The notes beneath the pieces were generated by a model. The model was not told the DNA's origin. It saw nothing but the letters and a program-made list of their open reading frames with translations, and searched no databases. Shown in pieces: positions 11,711 to 22,898 of a stretch of DNA of 64,000 nucleotides; position 1 is the stretch's first letter; each line of letters opens with the position of its first letter. The stretch is from Typhlomys cinereus (Eukaryota > Chordata > Mammalia > Rodentia > Platacanthomyidae). The DNA is taken from the NCBI GenBank assembly GCA_023101885.1, contig JALPQD010000241.1, positions 2,253,001 to 2,317,000 of the forward strand. The letters are read 5' to 3'. The position numbers and the translations under genes were made by a program.

Positions 11711-11879
11711 TAAGCTTTGTGTGTTCTTGCTCTTGTAGTCTGGGAAAGCAGAGGAATCATGTAGAAACACTTCTAGCAGAAAACCCCAAATCAGTGCGGC
11801 AGTCATCTGGAAGCCATGTTTTCAGCAGCGATGACCGTCTTTCCCACATCTCCATCTACAGACAGAACTGAGTTAGTAT

Positions 11880-12010
11880 CCTGGACTTGTTACACTGTGG
11901 CCTTGTCACTTAGGTAACAAGCAAGCTGCCTTGGCAAGTTCCTTTCTCTCTAGACCTTCATTTTCTCACTTATGAAATAGTAATAGGAATAATTCCTACT
12001 CTTCATATGT
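11880..12010 (+). mobile_element. MIR SINE relic
   Basis: CCTTGTCACTTAGGTAAC..AAGTTCCTTTCTCTCTAGACC..CATTTTCTCACTTATGAAAT..ATAATTCCTACTC follows the MIR core consensus order. Confidence 0.55.
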
Positions 12011-12030
12011 TGTAAATTCAATTCTAAAAT

Positions 12031-12146
12031 GGGCTTTGATGCATGACTGTAATCCCAACCCTCAAGAAGATGAGGCAGGAAAATTAGAGTTCAAGACCAG
12101 TTGGAGTTGCATAACAAACGCCTGTCTCCAAAAACAAAGACTGAAG
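12031..12146 (+). mobile_element. B1 SINE, diverged
   Basis: ATGACTGTAATCCCAACCCTC..GATGAGGCAGGAAAATTAGAG..TCAAGACCAG..CCTGTCTCCAAAAACAAAG matches the B1 body and tail. Confidence 0.75.
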
Positions 12147-12214
12147 ATCTGTATTCAATAATTACAAAGTGCTACTGAGGGCTGCATATAATGAAAGTGC
12201 AAACATTTCCTTTT

Positions 12215-12365
12215 GAGTCGATCTCTGGAAAGTCACATGGCAGAAGGAGAGAAATGACTTCTGAAAACAGTTCCACCCATGCACCATAGCATGTATGCAC
12301 ACTCTCTTTCCCTTTCATAAACAAATAAACAAATGGCGAACAAACAAACAAACAACAAACAAAAT
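12215..12365 (+). mobile_element. B3/B2-like SINE 3' fragment with AAAC-repeat tail
   Basis: TCACATGGCAGAAGGAGAGAAATGACTTC..CATGCACCATAGCATGTATGCACAC is the tail half of a B3-type SINE. It is followed by an AACAAACA-rich tail at about 12320-12362. Confidence 0.6.
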
Positions 12366-13094
12366 CTGTTTAAAAAGATATGGTTTAAAGAAAAGAATTT
12401 CAGAGCCAGTAAATGAGTCAGAATCCCAGCTTCACTGAAGGAAAGTTAACACTTGGCCAAATAATAGGAGAACCTGGGAGCAAGAAATCAGCTTTCCACT
12501 GAGCTAAGGTTGCAAAAATAGGAGAAAAGAAATGAGAGCGCTTTAAAGGGAAGGAGTAGTCAGATCTGCCCTGAGAACAGCGGGGATTCCTCATGAATTC
12601 TGGCGCCTCCTGTCTCTCCTTTTGTGGCTCTCTGGTCCTGGTGACAGTCACCAACTGTCCCAGCGGCATGGGGCAGCTGGTGGAACTTCAGTGGAGTTGG
12701 CGGGTGTCTGGTGGTCCCTTTGGCTGCCGTCTCAGATCTCACTGTGTCTGACATAGAGAGGGGTGTCTGGTCAACAGACGCCAAAGAACCACAGGATTAT
12801 GATGCGTTATAGACACCCCAGCTAGACCACCCAGACAGTGGAAGGGTAGGGTGGGGTAACTCTCTGGAAGGAGAACCTTAGTCAGAATTAACTCTTGCTG
12901 ACTTGGAAAACTTATCATCTGTCCTTCTACAGCTTTGTGCTACTGAAGGGAACATGTTTTGTTTCACCTCGTGTTCCATTTCAAATGTTCCAGGTGACAT
13001 CTTCTTTTATGTAATTGTCTGCTGTAGAAGACAGTAGTCTACATGGTGTCACTGGCTGAAGCCTGGTGTTCATGTTGGGGTCCTCTGGCTCTGA
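12366..13094. other. gene-free DNA
   Basis: Moderate GC, no recognised exon or repeat. Confidence 0.4.
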
Positions 13095-13990
13095 CCACAT
13101 GTTTTTATTAATATAATTTATTCCATTTCTTGATACTTCACATATGAATGCAACGAATGCATATCATTTACCCCTTGTTACGGAATTCCTCACTCCCATC
13201 CTATCCTACTTCATACTTTCTCCTTTCCAGCCAGACTCCCTCCTACTTTCATGTCTTTTTGCATGTGGGACCCACTGGGTTTCATCTCGGTTGCCTGTAC
13301 TGACAAGTGCCTAACTACGTGCTGGGACCAGTGTGTAAATCAATGAGGAAAGTATCTCCTTTTCTTTTGTCTGGTATTGCTTTTGATAGTTGTCAGGGAG
13401 GCGTGTGGTATCTCTTGAGATCTTCCCCTGTCCATGGTAAAATGTTGATAGGGAAAATATTGTGCTATTCTCATGGAAACAGAAATCATTACAATGAGTT
13501 CTTGGGTGAGCAGCCCTGTCTGACCATGGGGTCCGGTCTGACAGCACCTTTCCCCACACTCAGGCTCCTGTGTTTTTATTGCCGTCTTCTACAAAGTTAG
13601 CTCAGCTTTGGGATGGGAGTGATTTAGATATCCTTTTAGGGCCAAGCAGCCCATAGTAATGTATTCTCTACTCTTTGGCCATTGTGGTTCTGCATTAAAT
13701 AACTTTCACTGCAAATAGATGCTTCCTGACTGAGTGCTAAGAGCTTCTCTGACTATAGGTATAATATAAGTGTTTATGTGGCAGTTTGCTCGTAAGCTAT
13801 GATAGTTACACCTTAAGGCTTATGATTTCCCCTTTCTACAGGTTCTTGGGTTGGTTCATCATACCAGACATCAGTTCCCCGCCAGGAGAAGGCCTTAAAT
13901 CCATTCAGAAAGCAATTGGTTATTAAATTCATACTGGATACAAAAAGAAGCTTGTCTCAGTTGGAGGAAACATTTGTTTTTTCTCTCTAG
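13095..13990 (-). mobile_element. old rodent L1 3' UTR copy
   Basis: Similar in order and wording to 7556-8770: TTTTGCATGTGGGACCCACTG, a CTTGAGATCTTCCCCTGTCC block, AATGTTGATAGGG, GCTCAGCTTTGGGATGGGAG and TGCATTAAATAACTTTCACTGC. Probably an Lx-age L1, minus strand. Confidence 0.6.
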
Positions 13991-14344
13991 GCACATAGGC
14001 AGAGTATATGTAGTGGTAATTTCAAATGTTGGCTGGATCATCTTTCCTTTCAGTGCCAACTTCCTAAGTGATTTTACCCTGTCTGTCGCTTTAGAATAAT
14101 ATTAACATGCTGATGACTCTAAGATTACACTGGCTACTGAGTTCTGCCTGTGCAGGTCAGTCTCATCCGTCACTTTTCCATCTCCCTGATGTCTCCTGTT
14201 GGCTAAGATGCAATCTCAACTTCACGTGTCTAAAACTACACTTGGGATTCCAAATCCAACCTTCACCAAGGTTTAACTCTCTCTAGCTTAACATTGACTT
14301 CGGACCAACTGCTAAAAATACTGATAAGTAAAAAAAATCATTTA
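13991..14344. other. gene-free DNA
   Basis: Nothing recognised. Confidence 0.35.
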
Positions 14345-14572
14345 TTTGTGTGTGTCAAAGGCATCATTTTGAACTCCCCACTGTGCTACATTTGATGCAT
14401 TTGAACACAGGGTAGAATAAGTACCATGAGGCACATGTGTGTGAAGCTCAGAGGCCAGCTTTGTGGAATTAGTTCTCCCTTCTACCACGTGGCTTCCAAG
14501 GATCAAACTCAGACTGCCAGGCTTTGCTGCAAGCACCTCCACCCACTGTACCATCTCTCCAGCCTTCTCCTT
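14345..14572 (-). mobile_element. B3 SINE
   Basis: Plus strand reads TTCTCCCTTCTACCACGTGGC..GGATCAAACTCAGACTGCC..CTGCAAGCACCTCCACCCAC..TACCATCTCTCCAGCC, the reverse complement of a B3-type tRNA head and body. Confidence 0.7.
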
Positions 14573-15528
14573 GAGATGTTTCAGACTCATTCATTTGGGC
14601 CCAGACACCAGCTGTCACTGTAACTCTTCTGCACCTCATTTATAAAAGAGGACAGACAACGTCTGCTTCCAAGTGTTTGGCGAAGGCCGAATGCGGACTG
14701 TGCTGGGAAATCCTGCTAAAAGTTATGTGAGTCAAATTTCAATTACATTTAGCTTATTTGGTTGGCGTGTCTTAATATTGTTTTCATGTCTGGGACCTGG
14801 CCTACCATCTTGGCTCATGGAGACTGGCCAGGGAGCTGGCTGCGGTCCTCACCGCCCACTATCCAGTTACTTCTTCCATCAGGACCATTTTTCCAGAGTT
14901 CTGTAGGCAAGATTCCCAGCAGGTGTGACTCCGGGAAGGCTCAGCCCAAGGCAATGGCCCCACAGAGACTAGAAGGGGAGTGAACATCTGTGACAAGCCA
15001 GTAGAAAGCACATGCTGGGATCAGCAGGTCACTTTTCCTTCCTGATCACTTGGCCACGTGTGTGGAGAGAAGCTACATGTGGGGGACTGTCAGTGACCTC
15101 GTCGGAGAACAAATTCAATCTGATTCTCTGTGCTGCGGAACTTCCCAACTAGGTTTCGTTGCGTGATTGATGAGGAGCCTGCTACACCTTTCTTTTTTTT
15201 TTTTAATCTTTGAAATTCCTGGCTTGCTTACAGCTCAGAGTCTCCAAGCACTGCAAGCACCGTTCTCTTTCAGGACAACAAACCTATTTCACTGAGATAA
15301 ATGTGTTTCTGAAACTCATTTTGATGCATGCCTGCTCTTTCTTGCTTACTCTCTGTAATCTCTGAGATGATGAAGGAGGTTTCAGAAGACAGCTCTACCC
15401 CTGCTTGAAGACTTGGAAATCAGAAAAAGGAGGCTATACGTGGAAAACGGAAAAAGCTATTCTTGGCAGGATTAATTACTTGTGCAATAAATCACAATAT
15501 AAGTTTAACTAAACATATGAACTAAGGG
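14573..15528. other. gene-free DNA
   Basis: Possible short MIR remnant near 14610-14690 (CTGTAACTCTTCTGCACC..TCATTTATAAAAGAGGAC). Otherwise unassigned. Confidence 0.4.
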
Positions 15529-15842
15529 TTGAGTGCCCTGGGAAAGGACTCAGTGGTTAAAACCTTTGCTTCTCAAACACAGGACCTGAGTTCAGATCCC
15601 CAAAGCTCACATAGGTGTAAATGTGGCAGTTTGCCTGTAATTCCAGGGCTGGAAGGCAGAGCCTGGGAATCTCAGAGCAAGCTGGCTGGCCAGACTAATC
15701 CTAAATGGTGTGCTCTGGGTTTACTTACAGACCCAGGCTCACAACAATAAAATGAAAGAGCAATTGAGGCTGATTCCTCGTATCACTCTTGGGCTTCCAC
15801 AGGGGCACACACTCAAGTGCACTTGTGTACATAAACTGATAA
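15529..15842 (+). mobile_element. B3 SINE, nearly full length
   Basis: tRNA-like head (GGACTCAGTGGTTAAAACC..GACCTGAGTTCAGATCCCC), B3 body (CTGTAATTCCAGGGCTGG..GCTGGCTGGCCAGACTAATCC) and B3 tail (GAGCAATTGAGGCTGATTCC..GGGCTTCCACAGGGGCACAC). Followed by a long (CA)n. Confidence 0.8.
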
Positions 15843-15846
15843 CACA

Positions 15847-15901
<55 letters not shown>
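15843..15901. repeat. (CA)n microsatellite
   Basis: About 29 CA units with one CATA interruption, attached to the B3 tail. Confidence 0.95.
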
Positions 15902-15902
<1 letters not shown>

Positions 15903-16035
15903 ATATACATGAAAGAAAAATAAAAGTTGGAGGACAATCCAAATTCCATCAAATGGAAAAGTTACAGGCTATGTGGTTAGGAAGGATCTGTTTCAAATTC
16001 TGTCTTTGTCTGTTACTTCATCAATTTTAGGCAGT

Positions 16036-16188
16036 TTTTTCCTCCCTCCCTCCTTCCCTCCCTTCCTCCCTCCCTCCCTCCCTCCCTCTCTCCCTCCCTC
16101 CCTCCCTCCCTTGTTCCCTCTCTCCCTCGCTCCCTTTCCCTCCCTCCCTCCCTCCCTCTCTCTCTCTCTCTCTCTCTCTTTCTTTTTT
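16036..16188. repeat. polypyrimidine tract (CCCT)n/(CT)n
   Basis: About 150 nt almost free of purines on the plus strand: TCCC/CCCT tetranucleotides grading into (CT)n and then T-rich. A homopurine-homopyrimidine tract of this kind can form triplex (H-)DNA. Confidence 0.95.
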
Positions 16189-16952
16189 CGGTGGGACTGT
16201 GGATTTGGGCCAATATCTCATGCTACTAGACAATCACCATTAAGCCACACATTTCCAATTGTGGTAAATTTCTCAATCTCCCCAATCTTCAGTTTCTTTA
16301 TTTGTAGCTTATGTGCTGAAATGCACAAGTAGATAATCTACTGAAACAATTAAATGATGTATTTTGCTCAAAACATCTTGGGCTAATGCAGGTACATTAC
16401 TGGGGTGGAATGGAGGGTTTTATCAATGTCAGCATCTTCATCATTATTAATGTGCAGCTTCAAGACGTGAACTGTACCTTCTAGATGTGATTCCAGTTTT
16501 GAAAATTATTGTCAGTACCCAAGCCCTTCCTACATGGCAGCCCTGAGCTAAATGCTGCTCTGTACGGACTAACCAGCAGCAGTGTGATAATGTGTGTTAT
16601 GGACAGAACAGGAGCCCAGGGTGGCAGAAGCAAGGTGATGTGAACTCCTGGGGTCTGTCCCCAGAGCTTGAGCCCTGAGCCATTGACTCTGCCAGCCTCT
16701 TCTGAGGTACAGGTCCAACTGGCTCCTGGCTGATTGTGCTAAGACTGGGACAGAGAAGGGAAGCTGTGACCTTACAGAACAGGGCAGAAGAAAGTGATTC
16801 ACTGGCTGACGTGTGGAGCCGTAGCTGCAAGCCACTCTGCCATCAAAGCTTCCCATTTGGCTGAGCGGTTTATCAGAGGTATGCATAGTCTGCTCCTTCT
16901 TCTCTCAGTCAGTGCTACCTACAACCCAAAACACAGCATAATATAAATGCAT
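16189..16952. other. gene-free DNA
   Basis: Unassigned. Part of 16940-16970 is the left copy of an L1 TSD. Confidence 0.4.
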
Positions 16953-16971
16953 AAGCATGCATAATATTTTA

Positions 16972-17153
16972 TTTATTTATTTATTTTTAAACATTTTTTA
17001 TTATCTCTGCTCATACAAACTTAATAGGTACACCGGTTCCCTCCCTCCCTCCTCCTCCCCCCCCCCACCCCTCTGCTTACCCTCCCCTCACCCCTTCCTC
17101 CCTACCTCCCAGTGCCTCCCCTCCCCCAATCCCTGGAGAATCCTTTAATGTGC
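16972..17153 (-). mobile_element. short 5'-truncated L1 3' end (182 bp)
   Basis: T-rich start, the terminal box CTCATACAAACTTAATAGGTAC, C-rich tract (polypurine on the L1 strand) and CCCTGGAGAATCCTTTAATG. A perfect 19-bp TSD, AAGCATGCATAATATTTTA, at 16953-16971 and 17154-17172. Confidence 0.93.
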
Positions 17154-17172
17154 AAGCATGCATAATATTTTA

Positions 17173-18789
17173 TATACAGTTTACAACTCTGTTCTGTGTT
17201 TCATAAGACATATTCTCATTGGCCTTGAATGACAATATTTTCCTTTCTTTTTATTTATTTATGTGTTTATTGCAGGTGTCATCTGTGCTAGTACTGTGAT
17301 GCAGGAGTACTCTTTGGGATAACCCAATATGAGAAGCACAGACATTGGCATGCATAAATCATAACACTCTTTTAGCCTGCAATGGAGGAAGGTCTACCTT
17401 TCCCAGTTTGTTTTACTTTCCAAATGTCTGTAAAAGCTAGACTGTAGTGAACTCCTCCAAACATTTGCACTCTGTTGCATCCCTGTTCTTATTTAGGCAT
17501 ACCAAGGAGCCATCTGAGAACTTGTCTTGTGACTTATGTGCTCTACAAACATGTCTTTTGGTTGGTGTGGTCGTTGTGTTACATACTATAAATCAATAAG
17601 CTGACATTCTAAACTTTTTGCTAGTCTGCTGATTATGTTAGTGTGAGGTTGTTCTTGAGAACTGTGGTAGTTTTTATAGCTCTTGATGTGACTGTTTCCT
17701 CTTTGAGATGCAATTGCAAAACTTGCAAGTTTGCCAAAATAATGTCACCTTTCGAATTCTGCTAAGCCTAGTTAGTAGGCGTGCATTTTCCTTGGAAAAT
17801 AACAAAATACTTGATGAAATTTTATGACAAAGCACTCTGGATAAAGACAAATGAACCAATGCTATTTTTAGATTTCAGGATATTAGCAATAAGGCTCTGT
17901 TCTCACGGGAGCCGACACACAGGACACTGAAGCTCTAGGTTGTCAGCAGCTGGAGGAGGGAAGAAAGAGACTATTATTTCCCAAGCAGCTTCTCAGAACT
18001 ACCAGTCATCATCCTAAGAATTGTTAGGAGAGACGAACGATTTACTTAAAAGTCATTGAAAAAAACTTGAACCCTTGAACCCAGGCAGCAGCTATTTCTT
18101 CCTGAAGCACGCAGCAGGGCCTGTGTACTGTAGTGCCACCTGTGGTGCCTCTGTGGAGCCCTTGACTGCAGTGCCAAAGCCCAACTCCAGTCACAAGGCA
18201 GGAAGAGGACTGGCACCCAAAACAGACTCTGAGATGGCTGGCTTCAGTCGTATCCGGTGTTGTTGTGTGGGGGCGTGTGTGCCCTCGTGTGAATGTAGTG
18301 TCCTCGCCTTCCACCTTATCTAAGGCAGGATCTTTTGTTGTGTGTGTGTTGTTTTTCTGATGCGCATGCCAGACTCTCCAGCTCTATTGTTAGGGTTCTC
18401 TTTTTTTGAGTTCAAATCTCCTTCTCTCAGGTCGGTGTTTCTCGAGAGGCTGGAACCATGGCGACAGGCAGCTCTGAGTCTTCACCTTGTCATGTCAGAA
18501 GAGAGAGAATTTTTCCAGAGCAGTTAACACTATGTAGAGAAAGGATTCTGATTGTGACTTTGGTAATGTAACTTTGAACCAGCCATTCTGGATGGACTGA
18601 GTGGGTGCTATGAACATCACATGTCCCCCAAGGGTCACTTCATTGGAAGGAAAGAACATTTCTCCAAAGGTCAGTGAGTGGAGTTATTAGGGGAAAAGAA
18701 TGAAACATTGTGTGTACATATGCACAAACCCAATAAGCATTCTAGATACAATAAATTATAATGCCATTATATGTTTATTGAATACTTCT
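17173..18789. other. gene-free DNA
   Basis: Unassigned single-copy-looking sequence. Frames near 18042-18323 are open on both strands, as expected in somewhat GC-richer DNA, with no domain or splice support. Confidence 0.4.
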
Positions 18790-18985
18790 ATACTTCCAAG
18801 AAAATATGCTAAGGACTTTCCATGCACTGTCCTCTTGAATCCTCTTCATAACTCTATGATGTAAGTACTGCAGTTACTCCTATTTTGCAGATTAGGAAAC
18901 TGAGAAATATTTAAAGTAAGCAGATGTTTACAAGACCACACAGCTGCAATGGGACAAAGCTGGAATTGAAACTCAGGGGTCTGAC
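18790..18985 (-). mobile_element. MIR SINE relic
   Basis: CATGCACTGTCCTCTTGAATCC..ATGATGTAAGTACTGCAG..TATTTTGCAGATTAGGAAAC..ACCACACAGCTGCAA is a typical reverse-complement MIR core. Confidence 0.7.
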
Positions 18986-19531
18986 ACGGTCTGTGTTCCC
19001 TGCCATCGCCACGTCAGTGAATCTCAATTCCTGTCATCAGATTTCTGATGCTCTTGATAACTGGGTGAGTCCCACCCACTAGGCGATTTATGCTGCTGGG
19101 CCCACAGGTCCTTGATGATCTGTCAAGTAACTGGTTTCTAGTTTTATGGAAAAAATTATGACTAAGTTTTATTGATTACACTTCACAAAATTTTATTGTA
19201 AAGCAATTACATTTTCTTTCCCAAAACCATCCTTATCCTTCTGAGCAATTTTTACAATCTTAAAATGGCACCTATCTTAGAAGAACTTTATTAATATATC
19301 CTAAATAAAATTCAGTTTTAGGGTATCTTTTGTTTTAGATGTCTATGGTTTCGGGTAACCTGTAAAAGTTATTGTATTGTGTTATCTAGAAAATTACAGA
19401 AGTGAATTAGGGGCTTAGGGTTTTGCCTGCTGTGGATATGCAGGGCAGTGCTTCCAGAAACACGTATAAACTTATGTCTACTGATTTAATATTAACCGCA
19501 AAACAAATGATTGTACGGTTAACAACTAAGA
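18986..19531. other. gene-free DNA
   Basis: AT-rich. Nothing recognised. Confidence 0.4.
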
Positions 19532-19542
19532 ATTTGACTGCT

Positions 19543-19798
19543 GGGGACTGGAGAGGTGGCTCAGGGGTTAAGCCTCTGCCTTGCAGGCGGTAAGTCCTGA
19601 GTTCGGATCCTAGATCCCTCGTATAGATGCCTGGCGGAAGTAGGGACAGCCTGCGTTTCTGGTCCTGGTAGGGCGGAGCCTGTGAATCCCGGGACACAGT
19701 AAACAACCAGGAGGTGGCGGCGGTCCGTGGTGGTTCTTGAATTCGTCCGTGGTTCTACACATACACACGCATACACATACAATTGAATAAAAATTTTT
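19543..19798 (+). mobile_element. DIP-like SINE, subfamily A
   Basis: Plus-strand copy: GGGACTGGAGAGGTGGCTCA head with A box, GAGTTCGGATCC B box, GC-rich body (CGGAGCCTGTGAATCCCGGG), a short CA-rich segment and an AATTGAATAAAAA tail. TSD TTTGACTGCTG at 19532-19542 and again right after the tail at about 19800. Confidence 0.9.
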
Positions 19799-19810
19799 TT
19801 TTGACTGCTG

Positions 19811-20499
19811 CTAGGACTTTATAGGCCCCATGCTCCCTTCCCCAGTGGTAGCTCCTCCTTCCCTCCTTCCCTGCTTCCCTATTGGCAGACTGGCAGACTC
19901 TGAGAGAGGCGAGCCACTGTCTTCAGCTGCACACCAGGAGTGAGGCCACCAGGCTCAGTCCATGTCACACAGAGTTATCCATGTGTATGAGTGCTAACTC
20001 TATTTTCATGACTTTAAAATATTGTATTTATCATTTGTAAATGCAAAGAAACACTCCTTAAAATGCTCACTGTTATTGTCTACTAATTCCATCAAAATTT
20101 TTTTTCTTCTGCAACACTAAATTTATTAGCAAAGAGAAAATTATCAGCTATATTAAATATATTATAGGATTAAAGTATTTTATGCATTGCTTTGTTTTCA
20201 TAAATTTAAGATGTGCACTGTCATGTTTTGACATATTTTTTGAAGTGATTTTTAGTAAGAAATTTAACAAATCTGCTAAAATATATAGTTACTATATTAG
20301 TTATTCAACATTTGTTGAGAGACTGGATCTTAGGGGCTCTTATCACACACACAAAGACATGGTATAACTGGTCAGTGTGTGTGCGTGTGTGTGTGTGTGT
20401 GTGTGGCGTGTGTATGTAAAGCTGCATATGCACATATGTGTGCATGCATGTGGAGACCAGTGATCTATGTTCATTGTCTTCCCTAATGCTCTCCATATC
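19811..20499. other. gene-free DNA with a TG repeat
   Basis: AT-rich sequence. (TG)n with GCG interruptions at about 20372-20415, adjoining a CATATGCACATATGTG-type alternating patch. Confidence 0.5.
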
Positions 20500-20705
20500 A
20501 TGTTTTTGAAACAGGGTCTTCCACTGAACTGGAACTCACTAATTCACGTAGACTGGCTGGCCAGCAAGCCTCAGTGGTCCTTTTGTTTCTGTTTTCTCAT
20601 GTTAGGCTCACAGGAGCTGACATACCCAACGTTTTACATGGGTGTATGAGCTCCAGACTCAGGGTTTCAAGTTTATGTGGATTTTATTGACTGAGCCAAT
20701 CTACC
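20500..20705 (-). mobile_element. B3/B4-type SINE, diverged
   Basis: TGAAACAGGGTCTTCCACTG..GACTGGCTGGCCAGCAAGCC..GAGCTCCAGACTCAGGG..TTATTGACTGAGCC runs in the order of a reversed B3/B4 composite. Confidence 0.6.
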
Positions 20706-21264
20706 CTAACCTTAAAGTTTTGAGAGAATTGTATATTGATGCTAATCTATTTCCTTCAATAGCTTGTAGTGTTACTGGAGGTTGAACCCATGCAAGATAA
20801 ATAATCTTAATGTTATCCTACCCTAGCCATAGCTTTCAATTAATCTTGCTTTTTCTCCTGTTTTTATGAGTAGAGTACAATTGCATTATAAACATGTTCA
20901 ACTTAAGCAGATTCAGCTACATGCATGTGAGTCTAGCATTTTATTTTTCACCCAGCATGGACTTTAAATACAAGCTGCCTACTTCATTTAGTGCTTAGCT
21001 AAAGAAGCATCAATATGTTTCAAAACCGCAGGCGATTCCTGGTTGGATTTATCAAAGCATGCCTGAGTACTGTATTTGGGATAATAAGTAGAATTCAATT
21101 TTGGCTGTACTTTGACTTTTTTGCTTTGCAAGCTGTCATTGGAAGCTAATATCAATGCTAATATATGCTGGCACTGAGTATATTTCTATCACAATATATG
21201 CTTATTGCAGAAAATTTGGAAAAGTATAACCAAAGAAGAACATTTGTCTATATTAAGATACAAG
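20706..21264. other. gene-free DNA
   Basis: AT-rich. Nothing recognised. Confidence 0.4.
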
Positions 21265-21278
21265 TTGTGGTGATTGTT

Positions 21279-22108
21279 TCCTGATCATTTACAACTAAGG
21301 GGGTATGATCTCACCAGAAGGGGAGGGCATATAGTCTGGCAGATAAAAAGTAACCATTTTGCAAATGGGTGATTGACCCCGCCCTCACTGAGGTTTCCTA
21401 CTTGTATTACATCTATCCTTGAATGTGCTCTTATAATAAGACTCCAGTTTAACAGCTTTTTATCTCTGGTCAGGGGGTGACATACAATACCCATCAGGAT
21501 GGAGTGAAGGGCATTGCAGGAGCAGCAAAACTGCAAAAGAAAAACCAACAAACCACAATCCAAAACTTCAGAGACTCTATATCAACCACCTAGAACTAGG
21601 CCAGACTAATCTCTCCCCATCCTGACGCTCAGGGACATTTGCGGAAGAGGGGGCGGTAAGAGTGTAAGAGCAAAAGGATGGGAGGAGCAATGATACGCAA
21701 GATACTCCACACAAGTTAGGGCCGAAGCAATCATAATTGGACTTTGCATGCCCTGCACAATGTCCCACACACTATTGACCTCACAAAGTCTAGCATCTGC
21801 TAAAGGCACCAAGATCCTTGGAGGCAAGGGATTGACAGCCACAGTAGTGTTCCTATGCTTAAGGGGAACACGAGAAAGGGTTCAGGGAAATGCCACTGGG
21901 TCCTTGTACGTCATCGGAGAGGAGGACCCAGAGAAGAGTCAGGCATACACAATAAAGGACTCTCTGGGAATTGGGGGGGAGGCACTGGGGGATGGGGAGG
22001 GAGGGGAGGAGGAGTAAGGGGTTCGGGGGGAGGAGGAGGGAGGGAGGGAACTGGTGTACCTATTAAGTTTGTATGAGCTGAAATAATAATAAAAAATGTA
22101 TTAAAAAT
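21279..22108 (+). mobile_element. 5'-truncated L1 (3' UTR)
   Basis: Plus-strand 3' UTR, about 830 bp, with polypurine tract at about 21973-22053, terminal box GTACCTATTAAGTTTGTATGAG and an AATAATAATAAAAAATG tail. A perfect 14-bp TSD, TTGTGGTGATTGTT, at 21265-21278 and 22109-22122. Confidence 0.94.
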
Positions 22109-22122
22109 TTGTGGTGATTGTT

Positions 22123-22799
22123 AAGGGTATATGTTCCTCTAATATTTATTGTATGCAAATATCTCTGTGGCAAGAGGCAAATCTGAGCATTACTGTTTTT
22201 CCCACCATGTTCCTGTGCACGTTGTCCAGCATCATCCTTTCATCTCCTTCCTCTTTATTGCTTCTCGAATGTTCAATGTCACCTTTTGAAACTAGGTTAA
22301 AATCCAAAAGTCTTCAAGTCAAGGTCTGGATGTGAATATTTTGAAAATCCATGTCCCTAATAGTTCAATGCATACATGTGTGTGGGCTAAGCAAGCAAGA
22401 AAAAGGAGCCAGGTGACCTATCCCAGAGGAGATGCAGACTCCCCAGCTGGGGGAGGGGATGGGCAATGGGACAGAACAGTTGCAGAGGGGCAGAGGAGAG
22501 GGACTCCTCTGAGGGGCCAGTGCAAAGTTCCTGCTGCTGCCCAAAGACCCCTGGTCTGCGGGTAGCAAGGATTTGCTTGCTCCATAGAACAAATCCAAAA
22601 GTCGCCCCCTCCCTTCTCTGTAAGGGTGCTAGAGAGACGTGCATGGAGGTCAGCCAGTGGGTCTCCAGCACATGGATCGATTTCCTTCTGTGTCGGCCCT
22701 CTGTCTCATGAGACACTGTTAGGTTGTCAAAGGTCAAGAACATTGATGAGCCCATGTGATCTCTGGAAGGGCAATGGAGAGGGAATGACTCCACTCTGG
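22123..22799. other. gene-free DNA
   Basis: Somewhat GC-richer (22430-22730). Overlapping frames on both strands but no domain, codon bias or splice context. Confidence 0.4.
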
Positions 22800-22815
22800 A
22801 GATTGGAGCAATTGT

Positions 22816-22882
22816 TTTTTTAAATTAATTTATTTATTTTTCCACTCATACAAACTTGATAGGTACCCCATCCCCCTCCCTC
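22816..22882 (-). mobile_element. very short L1 3' end (67 bp)
   Basis: A T-rich tail, CCACTCATACAAACTTGATA, GGTACCCCATCC and the first C-rich bases, then it stops. A perfect 16-bp TSD, AGATTGGAGCAATTGT, at 22800-22815 and 22883-22898, proves it a separate retrotransposition. Confidence 0.93.
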
Positions 22883-22898
22883 AGATTGGAGCAATTGT

